NCBI GenBank assembly: GCA_036704825.1
Contig: JAUBSN010000034.1
Span: 16,649 to 80,648, forward strand
DNA length: 64,000 bases
Origin: Microcoleus sp036704825
Lineage (GTDB): Bacteria > Cyanobacteriota > Cyanobacteriia > Cyanobacteriales > Microcoleaceae
Direction of reading: 5' to 3'
A model generated the notes under the pieces. It did not search any database. It had not been told where the DNA came from and saw nothing but the letters and a program-made list of their open reading frames with translations. Made by a program: the position numbers and the translations under genes. Shown here one piece after another: positions 35,606 through 44,708 of the stretch; positions within the stretch are counted from its first letter, which is position 1; every line of letters starts with the position of its first letter.

Positions 35606-36633
35606 TTTTTCACCTTTGATTTAGCCAAGTAGACAAAAAAGGGCGCGCCAACCAGTGCTGTCATTATTCCCACAGGTAATTCCTGGGGTTTAAGTAATAC
35701 ACGGGCGGTAATATCTGCAACCAAAAGTAAAGTTGCACCTACCACTGCGGAATAAGGCAAAATCCAACGGTAATCAGCTTTAATGAAAAATCTCACGATA
35801 TGGGGAACAACTAAGCCGATAAAGCCGATTGGCCCGGCAATAGATACGGAACTTCCCGCCAGTAAAACAACGCTAATAGCCGTGATAATTTTCACCCAAG
35901 CTGTCTGTTGACCTAAGCCTTTTGCTATATCTTCACCGAGACTCATGGTAGTAATTTGTCTGCCAAGGGCAAAAGCTACGACTAATCCAAGGGCGACGAA
36001 AGGCAGTGCTTGCAAGAACATATTGATATCGCGCCCAGCTAGTGAACCTGCTAACCAAAATCTAATTTCTTCTAAGGTGCGTTGACTGACGATCAGGATA
36101 GCAGTGGTCAGGGAAGAAATCAGAGCCGTGAGCGCCGCGCCTGCTACTGTGAGATTCAATGGTGTAGGCCCTCCTTTTCCCAGAGAACCAAGGAAGTAGA
36201 CTAACATCGCTGTGGCTGCTGCACCTAAAAAGGCCACAATGGTTAAAACACTCAAGGACGAACTGCCAAAAACAAAAATTGTGGCAACTACAGCCAATGC
36301 AGCCCCCGACTGAATACCTAAAATACCTGGATCTGCTAATGGGTTGCGTGTCAAACCTTGCATTAACGCTCCTGATACTGCCAAGGCTGAACCTACGAGT
36401 ATAGCAATGAGCGATCGCGGTAATCTTACTGTCTGAATTACTAAGTGATCGTAGGAACCATCAAAGGCTATAAAAGATGTCAAAATCTTTTCCAGAGGTA
36501 TTTCTGCTGCACCTAAAGTCACACTGTATACCAAGCAAATCAACAAGATAACCAGTCCCAAAACCAGACCAGCTAAGGGTGATATTTGGGGATTTTTCCA
36601 TTCTCTAGACGATTTTGTGAACCCTTTTGTCAT
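35602..36633 (-). CDS. Iron-siderophore ABC permease (FecCD family), first copy
   Basis: I start it at the ATG at 36633, which has a GAGAG upstream and gives 343 residues, the usual family length. The open frame continues to 36795 but would run into the exporter gene. The motifs match the partner: RLPRSLIAILVGSALAVSGALMQGLTRNPLADPGILGIQSGAALA and GPIGFIGLVVPHIVRFF. It forms the other half of the permease with the overlapping downstream gene. Confidence 0.93.
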   Translation of the reverse strand: MTKGFTKSSREWKNPQISPLAGLVLGLVILLICLVYSVTLGAAEIPLEKILTSFIAFDGSYDHLVIQTVRLPRSLIAILVGSALAVSGALMQGLTRNPLADPGILGIQSGAALAVVATIFVFGSSSLSVLTIVAFLGAAATAMLVYFLGSLGKGGPTPLNLTVAGAALTALISSLTTAILIVSQRTLEEIRFWLAGSLAGRDINMFLQALPFVALGLVVAFALGRQITTMSLGEDIAKGLGQQTAWVKIITAISVVLLAGSSVSIAGPIGFIGLVVPHIVRFFIKADYRWILPYSAVVGATLLLVADITARVLLKPQELPVGIMTALVGAPFFVYLAKSKVKK

Positions 36634-36739
36634 TTTAGGCACTCTCTCAACAATTAACTGTTTATTAACCATCTGATCGATCGGCTTTTTTAATGATTTG
36701 ATGAAATATTTGTTGTAGGCCCTCCATCTAAGGCAAGTA

Positions 36740-38545
36740 TTAATGAATCCCAGACTGTACGCGCCACAGACTGGCATAGATTCCATCAAGCGCAATCAAG
36801 TCCTCGTGTTTACCCTGCTCGACAATTTGACCAGAATCCATGACATAAATACAATAACTGTGGCGAATTGTGGAAAGACGGTGTGCAATGGCTATAGTAG
36901 TCCGATTTTGGGTAATCATCGCCAACGACTTCTGAATCGCTGCTTCCGTTTCATTATCCACCGCAGAAGTCGCCTCATCTAAAATCAAAATAGGTGGGTC
37001 TTTGAGAATAGCACGGGCGATCGCAATTCGTTGTCTTTGTCCACCAGAAAGCTTTTGACCCCGTTCGCCCACGATAGTATCGTATCTTTGGGGCAGTTGC
37101 TCGATAAATTCATGAGCCTGGGCTAACTTAGCAGCATGGATAATTTCATCGTGACTCGCATCAAAGCTACCATAAGCAATATTTTCCCCTACCGTACCGT
37201 GAAATAAAAACACGTCCTGACTCACCCAACCAATACAGCGTCGTAATTCCCCAAGTTGTAACTCTCGAATATCGATACCATCAACCAGGATTTGTCCGCC
37301 TTGGATTTCGTAAAAGCGCAGCAGTAATTTGACTAGGGTACTTTTACCAGAACCCGTTGCTCCCACAATACCAATATTTGCTCCGCTGGGAATATGCAAT
37401 GATAAATCTTGCAGTACATTGGTGCGTGAAGCAGAGCTATCCCGAAGGGAATCGTTGTATGCAAAGGTTATCTTGTCAAAATGCACCTCACCGCGTACTG
37501 TTCTTAGCGGTAAAGGATGTTTCCCTGTGGAAATAGCAATGGGAGTATCTAACAATCCCATAACTCGTTTAATAGAAGCCATCGCCCGTTGATACTCGTC
37601 CATAATTTCGCTCAAACTCGCAAATGGCCACAGTAATTGCTGTACAATAAACACCATAAAACCGTAAGTTCCCACAGTTAACTGATTATTCGCCACTGCA
37701 ACCCCACCAAAAAACAGCGTGGCGATAAAACCTGTGACTACCACAAAACGAATCGCGGGATAAAAAGCAGCAGAAAGTGCGATCGCACGGGCATTACTGC
37801 GGCGATAAGCTTCACTTTCATAAACAACACGTTCTCTCTCGTAGGTTTCAGCAGTAAAGCTCTTAATTGTGGCAATTCCTGAGAAATTATTAGCTAAACG
37901 ACTATTGATAAATCCAGCTTTGTCGCGCACATCTGCATAACGAGGAGCGAGTCGTTTTTGGAATGCTAATGAACCCCAGAAAATGAAGGGTGTGGGTAAA
38001 ATTGCCAACCAAGCTATATTGGGAGCTATCAAAACAAATGAACCGCCTACAGCTAAAATAGTAGTAATAAATTGCAGAATTTCCGCAGCCCCAGAATCAA
38101 GAAACCGTTCTAATTGATTGATGTCATCGTTTAAAATTGACAGAAGTGTGCCTGTAGAGCTTTCTTCAAAGTAACTTAATTCTAGTTCTTGTAAATGGCT
38201 GTAGGCATCAAGGCGTAGTTCGTGCTGCATAGTTTGGGCGAGGTTGCGCCACAGGCGATCGTAGATAAATTCAGATAGTGATTCTAAAGTCCAAATGAGG
38301 AATGTTAATAATGATAGGATTGCCAGTTGTCCGATGATGTTAGTAATCCCTATTTTGGCAATGATGGAACTTTCTTTTTCTACTACAACATCTACGGCGA
38401 TACCTATTAAATAGGATGGTGCGAGGTCGAAGATTGTATTGAGGATGGTAAAGGTTGCCGCAGTCCACACTTGAGGGCGGTAGTTTTTAGCGTAGTGTAA
38501 CAACCGTAGGAGGGGATGCTGTTTGGTTAGTGGCAAAGAGGTCAT
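36740..38545 (-). CDS. ABC exporter-type ATPase/permease in the siderophore locus
   Basis: The 601-residue half-transporter has six membrane helices followed by an ATPase domain: Walker A GATGSGKST, signature LSGGQRQRIAIARAIL, Walker B ILILDEATSAVD, H-loop AHRLST. It has the fold of lipid/multidrug exporters, not of importers, and would work as a homodimer. Sitting between DUF1636 and the permeases, it may export a siderophore or process a ferric siderophore after uptake; both are inferred from position only. The ATG at 38545 lies 27 bp after the DUF1636 stop. Confidence 0.92.
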   Translation of the reverse strand: MTSLPLTKQHPLLRLLHYAKNYRPQVWTAATFTILNTIFDLAPSYLIGIAVDVVVEKESSIIAKIGITNIIGQLAILSLLTFLIWTLESLSEFIYDRLWRNLAQTMQHELRLDAYSHLQELELSYFEESSTGTLLSILNDDINQLERFLDSGAAEILQFITTILAVGGSFVLIAPNIAWLAILPTPFIFWGSLAFQKRLAPRYADVRDKAGFINSRLANNFSGIATIKSFTAETYERERVVYESEAYRRSNARAIALSAAFYPAIRFVVVTGFIATLFFGGVAVANNQLTVGTYGFMVFIVQQLLWPFASLSEIMDEYQRAMASIKRVMGLLDTPIAISTGKHPLPLRTVRGEVHFDKITFAYNDSLRDSSASRTNVLQDLSLHIPSGANIGIVGATGSGKSTLVKLLLRFYEIQGGQILVDGIDIRELQLGELRRCIGWVSQDVFLFHGTVGENIAYGSFDASHDEIIHAAKLAQAHEFIEQLPQRYDTIVGERGQKLSGGQRQRIAIARAILKDPPILILDEATSAVDNETEAAIQKSLAMITQNRTTIAIAHRLSTIRHSYCIYVMDSGQIVEQGKHEDLIALDGIYASLWRVQSGIH

Positions 38546-38572
38546 GATAAATGCCCATTTTAGAGGAAATAA

Positions 38573-38974
38573 TTAATCAGAATTACCTGGAATTTCATTA
38601 ATTAATACAGGGGGTATTTGCGCGAAAATAGCAGACTGTAACAGTTCAGGAAGCTGTTTCCAAACTACAGTTCCTTTAGGGCTTTTGATATACAGTTGCA
38701 TAAAATCTAGTAATGCGGCCGCACTTTCTCCGGGGGTGAGATTGACGAAGAGATAGGTGGGTTTGTCTGGACTGGCGACGGATACAACACAGCCATGATT
38801 GCACGCCCATAAACATCCCACTGGTTTAATTTCCACTTCATAGTCTGGGAATTGTTCGGCGCATAAACTGTTTAGTTGATCGAGTAAAATAGTGCCGTCA
38901 AAAGGGGACTTATCGGGTCGTTGTTCGGATGAACGGTGGCAGGATGTGCAGATGAATATAGTAGGTTTAGTCAT
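38573..38974 (-). CDS. DUF1636 metal-binding protein
   Basis: The 133-residue protein has CTSCH near the N-terminus and a second cysteine group GCLWACNHGC, spaced as in thioredoxin-like 2Fe-2S ferredoxins; it matches DUF1636. Family members cluster with siderophore and cobalt/iron uptake genes. It could reduce ferric siderophore or report iron state. It begins 3 bp after the stop of the binding-protein gene, so both are translated from one message. Confidence 0.88.
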   Translation of the reverse strand: MTKPTIFICTSCHRSSEQRPDKSPFDGTILLDQLNSLCAEQFPDYEVEIKPVGCLWACNHGCVVSVASPDKPTYLFVNLTPGESAAALLDFMQLYIKSPKGTVVWKQLPELLQSAIFAQIPPVLINEIPGNSD

Positions 38975-38977
38975 AGG

Positions 38978-39931
38978 TTAAGGTGTGTTGACTAGGTATT
39001 TAAAAAGGTCATCAATTACAGCGTCAGTTCCAAGCATATGTGTCGCCGCCCATGCCATAAAATCAACATAATAAACGTGGTTTTGTCGAACCGCTTTAAG
39101 TTTTTTCCAAAGTGGCTCTTGTTGTTTTTTTGCCAGAAATTCATTGCCATTTCTCGAAAAAGTCGTCACAAATAAAATATCACCATCTGCTTTTTCTAAT
39201 TCCTCTAAGGAAATAGGAAAAGCTCCATAGGTTGAATCAAGATTTTGTGCGGCTGGACGCTGCAAAAGCGCATCGCTGATAATAGAACCAGGAAATGAGT
39301 TTTTGGAATCAATGTATATCTGCTCACGCCCAACAGTTATGAAGGATATTTTTTTACCTTGATAGCGAGTTCCTAATGCTAGTTTTAGCTGTTTTATTCG
39401 CTGATAGTAGCGATCCCAAAGGTTTTTTTCAACCTCTTGCTTTCCCAGTGATTTAGCTACAAAACTCAGATGTTTTTGCCAGTTTATGTAATCAATTTCA
39501 CCTAATACCGTAGGGGCAATTTTAGATAGTAAAGGATAAATGGGCTTAAACCAATCTACACCAATAATTAAATCTGGTTTGAGTCGTAACGTTGCTTCTA
39601 AATTTGGTTGTGAAAGTCCAAGTAATTTTATTCCCTCCGTTTCACCATTAATGGATGTCAGAGATTTTCCTTCTACGTAAACTTCGTTAGTTGTCCCGAT
39701 TGGTTTAACCCCAAGTGCGAGGACATTGCCTAAAGTACATGAAGATAAGGTGACAACACGCTGGGGGTTAATGGGAACACAAGTTTCCCCCATTGTGTGT
39801 TTAACCATGCGACATTCTGCGGTTGGTTGTTTAGGTAAAGAGGATATATTTTGAGATGTGTGGAGATTGCAAGCTGTAACTAGAGTAAATCCGAAGATGC
39901 CTAATATTAGCCAGTAGGAAAAATGTCGCAT
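38978..39931 (-). CDS. Ferric-siderophore-binding lipoprotein (FecB/FepB type)
   Basis: From the ATG at 39931 the protein has a lipoprotein signal (WLILGIFGFTLVTAC with the lipobox LVTAC) and a periplasmic binding domain with family landmarks: MGETCVPINPQRVVTLSS, NLEATLRLKPDLIIG, and TTFSRNGNEF. It captures ferric siderophore after the TonB receptor and hands it to the FecCD permeases. The upstream alternative start at 39958 would overlap the receptor gene; the ATG at 39931 lies 14 bp beyond its stop. Confidence 0.92.
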   Translation of the reverse strand: MRHFSYWLILGIFGFTLVTACNLHTSQNISSLPKQPTAECRMVKHTMGETCVPINPQRVVTLSSCTLGNVLALGVKPIGTTNEVYVEGKSLTSINGETEGIKLLGLSQPNLEATLRLKPDLIIGVDWFKPIYPLLSKIAPTVLGEIDYINWQKHLSFVAKSLGKQEVEKNLWDRYYQRIKQLKLALGTRYQGKKISFITVGREQIYIDSKNSFPGSIISDALLQRPAAQNLDSTYGAFPISLEELEKADGDILFVTTFSRNGNEFLAKKQQEPLWKKLKAVRQNHVYYVDFMAWAATHMLGTDAVIDDLFKYLVNTP

Positions 39932-39945
39932 GATTGTCTCAATTA

Positions 39946-42900
39946 TTAAAACTGCCAAGAAATAGTTCCTTGAATTGTAAAAGGTTGTCCATAATAAACA
40001 CGATTACCTAGCGAACTTTCAAAATAGTCTACGTCAAATAGATTTTTGAAGTTGAGTGCGGCTGTGAAGCGATCTCGTTTATAGAAAATAGAGGCATCAG
40101 TCCGAAAATAGCTAGGTACAGTATAGGTATTGTTAAAATCAACGCGATCGCCCACATAAAACAAGCCTATTCCAGCACCTAAGCCTTGTAGATTACCTTC
40201 TTGAATCTCGTAGCTTGTCCATAAGTTAAAAGAGTGATTTGCGCTATTTGACAATCGGCTTCCAGGTGTCAAAGTATTATCTTTAGTAACACGGGCATCG
40301 ATATAAGCATAGCCCGCAAAAATATTCCATCCTGGTAAAATTTCGCCCGCCAGATTCAGTTCTACCCCTTGGCTATTCTGTTCACCGACTTGGATGGAAA
40401 AGTTTGGTCTGTTAGGGTCTGCTGTGGTGACATTGGTACGGGTCAAATCAAACAAGGAAAGCGTTGCTGAAAGTCGATCGTTCAAATCTGCCTTTACCCC
40501 AACCTCATACTGATTACCGCGTTCTGGCTTGAAGGAAGAGTCAACACCAAAAAAGTATGAGCCGCCTGGTGGAGTAAATGAGCTTGTATAGCTGGCGTAC
40601 AGTGAGATTGCAGGGATGGGTTGATAGACAATCCCAACGCGAGGACTGAATGCACTATCTGTCCCACTGCTTTCTGTGTTGCTGATTAAATCTTCATATT
40701 TTCGATCGATAAAGTCAAACCGCTCACCCAACAAAATCTTCAAGTTATCTGTCAGTGCAACTTGATCTTGGAGATAAATTCCTAATGAGTTTGTCTGCTG
40801 TCGAATCCCAAAAGAAGACGGGAGTGTTGCTCCTCGCGGTTGACCGTAGACAGGATTGAAGATATCAATTGATGCCGCCTCGAATTCATCAATTGGTGGA
40901 TCAAAGTTGTCAAAACGATTTAAATCAAATCCCAATAATAGCTGATGCTGAATTGAACCTGTGGAAAACCTACCAATCAGATTTGTCGTCATCGCATAAT
41001 TTCTATTTTCGGAAGAGCTTTCTGAAGCCGATCGCCTCCAAGTTCGATTATCTGGTTCTAAACCATCAGAATTAGTGCGGCGTTGAAAGAGGTCGCGAAA
41101 TGCAAACCTAAATGCATTGTTTAACGACCAGTTTTCGTCAAACTTGTGGTCTAGCCGATATCCAAGCCTTAAAATTGTCTGCTCAAAACTATCAGAAGGT
41201 TCAGTCAGGTTGAGGTTCCGGGACACTCTCCCGTTTGGATTAGGCAATATACTACCAATCACAGGTACACCAGATGCGATCGTATCCCTTGTCCTGATAT
41301 ATTCTGCTTCCAAGGTCAGGTTAGTTTGCTCTCCGAGCGCTATACTGATTACGGGCGATACATTTAAGCTTTCACCATTAAAGAAATCGACAAAACTACC
41401 TGAGTTTCTGTAGGCTAAATTAAGACGATATAAGACTGTCTTCGAGTCATTTAACGGTCCAGACAAATCAACTGCACCTCGATAAAAACTATAGCTGCCG
41501 ATGGTTGCATCAACAGCATAAAAAGGGTCGCGCAAAGGACGTTTAGATACAAGGTTAATGCTTCCTCCTGGATTACCCAAACCAAATAGCACTGATGCGG
41601 GACCTTTGAGAACTTCAACTCGCTCAATACTGGAAAGTTCGCTCACTTGTCCAGACAATGTGTCAATTAGTCCATCCCTGAGAAGATTCGTCTCTGTTAC
41701 ATCGAATCCGCGAATGCTATAGAAAGTAAGTGGCCCAAAGTTAAAAGCCTGATTGACACCAGCAACATTTCTAAGTGCATCCTCTAAGCGAGTCACCTGT
41801 TGGTCTCGCAGCACTTCTTGAGGCACCACTTGAATCGATTGGGGAATGTCACGCAAAGGTGTATCAGTTTTTGTCCCTGTCGTAGTATTCGGAACGCGAT
41901 ACCCATCTCGTCGATCGCCCGTCACGACTAACTCAATTAGCCGCCGATCGGTTTGTGCCGATGGTTCCTCTTGCGGTGTCTCACTCGAGGGCTGCTGTGG
42001 TTCGGGTTGCAGTGGAGGCGGAGTCGCAATTGCCTCCGAGGTTATACCAAAAACCAGACCTGCATCACCATCTAATAACTCAACCGTTGGTAAAGTTTTA
42101 TCACCTACCACCGTCACCCGCACAGTATTGGCATCAATATTTGTAACCGTTATCTGAGTAATCCCCTCAACTGGATTTGGGGAACTGAATGTAAAAGCAT
42201 CGCCCGACGGTAAACGCAGTTGGGCATTAGGAATATCAGCAATAAAGTTATTATCAGCACTGCGATCGGTGATTTGCAGTCGTTCTCCACCAGTCGTCTG
42301 TAAAATCACCTCCACACCTTTCTCTGTGGGTCTAGCTTGCACTCCCGTCACCTGTACGATTTCTGATGAGGGGGCTGTTTGGGGTGCTGGCGACTGCACC
42401 AGCATAGGGGCGCTAGTGCTGGGATGCTCTATTTCACTCAATTGCCGAATTTTTCCAGTCAACAGAGATTGTACATTTTCCTGACTTTCGACTTCCTGCT
42501 TTTCACCCATTGGTTGAATTTCTGCCGATGTAACTTGCACAATTTCACCCCCCTGGCCTTGGTAAGGGGGGACGGAAGGCAGGGCTGTTTCCTTCGACCT
42601 AGGGGTAGTGCCCCCGTGTCGGTCTTCTTGGTCTGACCTGCCGATCGAATCGTCTGGGTCGGGGGTAGGCACGGGGGCACTACCCCTAAAAAATTCAAGT
42701 TTTTGGTGAGAATGAAACCACCCTGCGACGGAAGGGGGGTTAGTTGGTGCTGGCGACTGCACCAGCATTTGGGCGCTAGTGCTGGGATGCTCAACTTCAC
42801 TCAATTGCCGAATTTTTTGAGTCAACAGAGGTTGTAAATTTTCCTGACTTTCGACTTCCTGCTTTTCACCCATTGGTTGAATTTCTGCCGATCCCGGCCC

Positions 42901-42981
42901 AATTGCAAAAGCATTCAAGCATCCCGATAGACTCAGTAAAAACCACAGTCGCACACTACCAGACAAACACCAACGCTTCAT
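39946..42981 (-). CDS. TonB-dependent siderophore receptor with AMIN domain
   Basis: Starting at the ATG at 42981, placed 5 nt after AGGAG, the product has ~1011 residues. A signal peptide is followed by a long disordered region, an AMIN domain (VTGVQARPTEKGVEVILQTTGGERLQI..., ~215-330), the plug domain (TPLRDIPQSIQVVPQEVLRDQQ, PASVLFGLGNPGGSINLVSKRPL) and a 22-strand barrel ending in aromatic WQF. AMIN domains occur in cyanobacterial outer-membrane and cell-wall proteins. The disordered region holds an internal duplication (~50 residues twice, SAEIQPMGEKQEVESQEN...) separated by an insert that carries a long DNA palindrome. It imports a ferric siderophore across the outer membrane. Confidence 0.93.
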   Translation of the reverse strand: MKRWCLSGSVRLWFLLSLSGCLNAFAIGPGSAEIQPMGEKQEVESQENLQPLLTQKIRQLSEVEHPSTSAQMLVQSPAPTNPPSVAGWFHSHQKLEFFRGSAPVPTPDPDDSIGRSDQEDRHGGTTPRSKETALPSVPPYQGQGGEIVQVTSAEIQPMGEKQEVESQENVQSLLTGKIRQLSEIEHPSTSAPMLVQSPAPQTAPSSEIVQVTGVQARPTEKGVEVILQTTGGERLQITDRSADNNFIADIPNAQLRLPSGDAFTFSSPNPVEGITQITVTNIDANTVRVTVVGDKTLPTVELLDGDAGLVFGITSEAIATPPPLQPEPQQPSSETPQEEPSAQTDRRLIELVVTGDRRDGYRVPNTTTGTKTDTPLRDIPQSIQVVPQEVLRDQQVTRLEDALRNVAGVNQAFNFGPLTFYSIRGFDVTETNLLRDGLIDTLSGQVSELSSIERVEVLKGPASVLFGLGNPGGSINLVSKRPLRDPFYAVDATIGSYSFYRGAVDLSGPLNDSKTVLYRLNLAYRNSGSFVDFFNGESLNVSPVISIALGEQTNLTLEAEYIRTRDTIASGVPVIGSILPNPNGRVSRNLNLTEPSDSFEQTILRLGYRLDHKFDENWSLNNAFRFAFRDLFQRRTNSDGLEPDNRTWRRSASESSSENRNYAMTTNLIGRFSTGSIQHQLLLGFDLNRFDNFDPPIDEFEAASIDIFNPVYGQPRGATLPSSFGIRQQTNSLGIYLQDQVALTDNLKILLGERFDFIDRKYEDLISNTESSGTDSAFSPRVGIVYQPIPAISLYASYTSSFTPPGGSYFFGVDSSFKPERGNQYEVGVKADLNDRLSATLSLFDLTRTNVTTADPNRPNFSIQVGEQNSQGVELNLAGEILPGWNIFAGYAYIDARVTKDNTLTPGSRLSNSANHSFNLWTSYEIQEGNLQGLGAGIGLFYVGDRVDFNNTYTVPSYFRTDASIFYKRDRFTAALNFKNLFDVDYFESSLGNRVYYGQPFTIQGTISWQF
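42600..42688. repeat. Palindromic element inside the TonB receptor gene
   Basis: A 19-bp perfect inverted repeat (42600-42618 against 42670-42688, core AGGGGTAGTGCCCCCGTG) surrounds a 51-bp loop, within the receptor's reading frame. The encoded residues (RGSAPVPTPDPDDSIGRSDQEDRHGGTTPRS) are low-complexity and hydrophilic. On either side lie the two copies of the duplicated coding segment. It looks like a dispersed palindrome tolerated in a disordered region. Confidence 0.8.
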
Positions 42982-43044
42982 AACCACTCCTAAAGCACCA
43001 GCTTTTTGCAGAACTTGACTGAATTAATCCGCTTTGCAGTCATA

Positions 43045-43105
43045 CCCCTTCCCCAACCCTCTCCTTACCAAGGGGAGGGTGCGCGACAGCGCGGGTGGGG
43101 TGCTT
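43045..43105. repeat. Palindrome in the receptor leader
   Basis: CCCCTTCCCCAACCCTCTCC faces AAGGGGAGGGTGCGC around the centre. It is a purine/pyrimidine palindrome of the kind seen between many cyanobacterial genes. It lies in the ~230-bp leader between the AraC gene end and the receptor start. Confidence 0.55.
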
Positions 43106-43214
43106 CAAGAGTTATTAGGTGTTAGACCCAAACTCGATTACTGCAAATAGTTTCTAATTCAATGGAGCTGAGTATAGAGAATGAATCGCAAGTGTGTCTA
43201 TGCCAAAAACCGCA

Positions 43215-44213
43215 TTATGTGCCTGAAAACGACTTTCTACCAAATAAACATCCGCTCGGCGTGATACCAAACCTGCGCTTAAAGGCTTCAGCAAAGCGTC
43301 TCGGCTCGGAATAACCAACTTGGTGAGCAACCTCAGTAATAGTTATGTTTCCTTGACGCAATAACTGCTCTGCAGATTCCATACGTTTCTCTGTCAGGTA
43401 GCTAAATGCTGTTTTGCCAAACAGTTCCTTAAATCCACGTTGCAGAGTGCGATCGCTCACCCCGACACTTTGCGCCAACTCCAGCAATGACGGCGGATTC
43501 TCCAAACGTGCCACTAAAATTTCCCTAGCCAGATGAATCCGGGCGATGGTGTCTGTCTTCAATCGCGGCGATGGTTGCAATCGATCTTGAGTAGATAAGA
43601 TGGGAGCTAACAGCAACGCCATTAGTTCCAACACCTTCGCTTGTAAATACATCCGCTTTGTCATGCCCTGGAAAGGACAGTTGACAATTTGCTGTGCTAC
43701 TCCCTGAACAGCCGCCGTAGTTTCCGGGTAGAGCAAAGTCTGCCAATCATTACCCTTTGCCAACAGACGCAACTGCTGGGGCATTTCTCCTGTTTCATCG
43801 GGGAAAAAAGTTGCCAGCAAGTCAGGAGGCATATGAATGTCAACGCCCACCTGTTGAGATTGGAGGGATTTTGTAAGCATTTTGCGTTGAATACCGCTAC
43901 CAGAAATACACGTATATCCTTCCCCTGATTGCCCCCCATATTCGTCTATGACTTTGCCGGAAAGGAGAACGCAAAATTGCAGTGGATGATCCCACTCAGG
44001 GATTTTATGCAGGACATCATCGTGATATTCGCAGTCCCAAATCGCCAGCCAAAGATGAGGATGTACCTCAATATCCCGTATATAGCCTTTACCGAGTTGC
44101 TTGGGCATTTCACTGATGATTTCAAATGGCTCTGTTCCCGATGGTTTTGAGTAATTGTGGTTAGCTTCTGCCCACAGTTCCCAATCTTCTTTCATCGTCA
44201 GGGTGATGGTCAT
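43215..44213 (-). CDS. AraC-family regulator (PchR-like) of siderophore uptake
   Basis: The 332-residue protein has an N-terminal sensory region and a C-terminal AraC DNA-binding domain with two HTH motifs (LARLENPPSLLELAQSVGVSDRTLQRGFKELFG and GNITITEVAHQVGYSEPRRFAEAFKRRFGITPSGC). PchR-like regulators bind ferric siderophore and activate the cognate TonB receptor gene, which here is next in the same direction. A near-perfect Fur box precedes the gene. Starts at the ATG at 44213; an in-frame ATG six codons later is the alternative. Confidence 0.9.
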   Translation of the reverse strand: MTITLTMKEDWELWAEANHNYSKPSGTEPFEIISEMPKQLGKGYIRDIEVHPHLWLAIWDCEYHDDVLHKIPEWDHPLQFCVLLSGKVIDEYGGQSGEGYTCISGSGIQRKMLTKSLQSQQVGVDIHMPPDLLATFFPDETGEMPQQLRLLAKGNDWQTLLYPETTAAVQGVAQQIVNCPFQGMTKRMYLQAKVLELMALLLAPILSTQDRLQPSPRLKTDTIARIHLAREILVARLENPPSLLELAQSVGVSDRTLQRGFKELFGKTAFSYLTEKRMESAEQLLRQGNITITEVAHQVGYSEPRRFAEAFKRRFGITPSGCLFGRKSFSGT

Positions 44214-44237
44214 GGCTGGATTATCTCTAAAAATTAA

Positions 44238-44252
44238 TGATATTAATTATCA
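44238..44252 (-). promoter_or_regulatory. Candidate Fur box
   Basis: On the minus strand TGATAATTAATATCA matches the 7-1-7 Fur consensus (TGATAATnATTATCA) at 13 of 14 defined positions. It lies 25 bp upstream of the AraC-regulator start. It would repress the regulator, and thereby the siderophore genes, when iron is plentiful. Confidence 0.6.
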
Positions 44253-44298
44253 ATTATCTGACCGCGAATGCTGAATACTAGAGCAAATTCAGTAGGGC

Positions 44299-44586
44299 TT
44301 GCTGATTAAGTTGGACAGTCCTGGACGCAACTGGCACAGGTTGGGCGAGTGCGAGAACCCTCTCTGCAGAGTACCCTCACCGTACCTCGTCTGGAGGTGG
44401 CCCGCGTGGCTGGTGGTGAAGAAAGCTCTCAAATGCCTGAAATTTCGAGTTGCGTTAACTCGGATTGCAACTGTTCTGACGCAGGCGACTCAAGCAGAAG
44501 CGCAGCGAGTGTTAGAGGCATATCCGGGCGATCCGTTTAAGCTCGATCGAGTCTCGATCTCGATCGCTTCTGAAACGTTGCCTTAG
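44299..44586 (+). other. Spacer with an unrecognised open frame ending at a terminator
   Basis: Two overlapping open frames run through this stretch; the one ending at 44586 would give at most 95 residues from a TTG (KALKCLKFRVALTRIATVLTQ...). I recognise no family and no start signal. A strong terminator follows 17 bp later, which suggests that some transcript, perhaps a small RNA or short gene, ends here. Confidence 0.3.
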
Positions 44587-44602
44587 ATGTTATGTGCCAA
44601 CA

Positions 44603-44629
44603 GCCTCGGTTAACTATCGAGGCTTTTTT
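44603..44629 (+). terminator. Rho-independent terminator
   Basis: GCCTCG pairs with CGAGGC around a 9-nt loop, followed by TTTTTTC. It ends whatever is transcribed from the 44.3-44.6 kb stretch, before radC. Confidence 0.75.
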
Positions 44630-44708
44630 CGGTGGTTGTACGAATTGAAGAACGCAAATCGATCGGCTAAAATTGTGTAATTGTTGAGCTTGCGGTGCGG
44701 GTGCAGCT

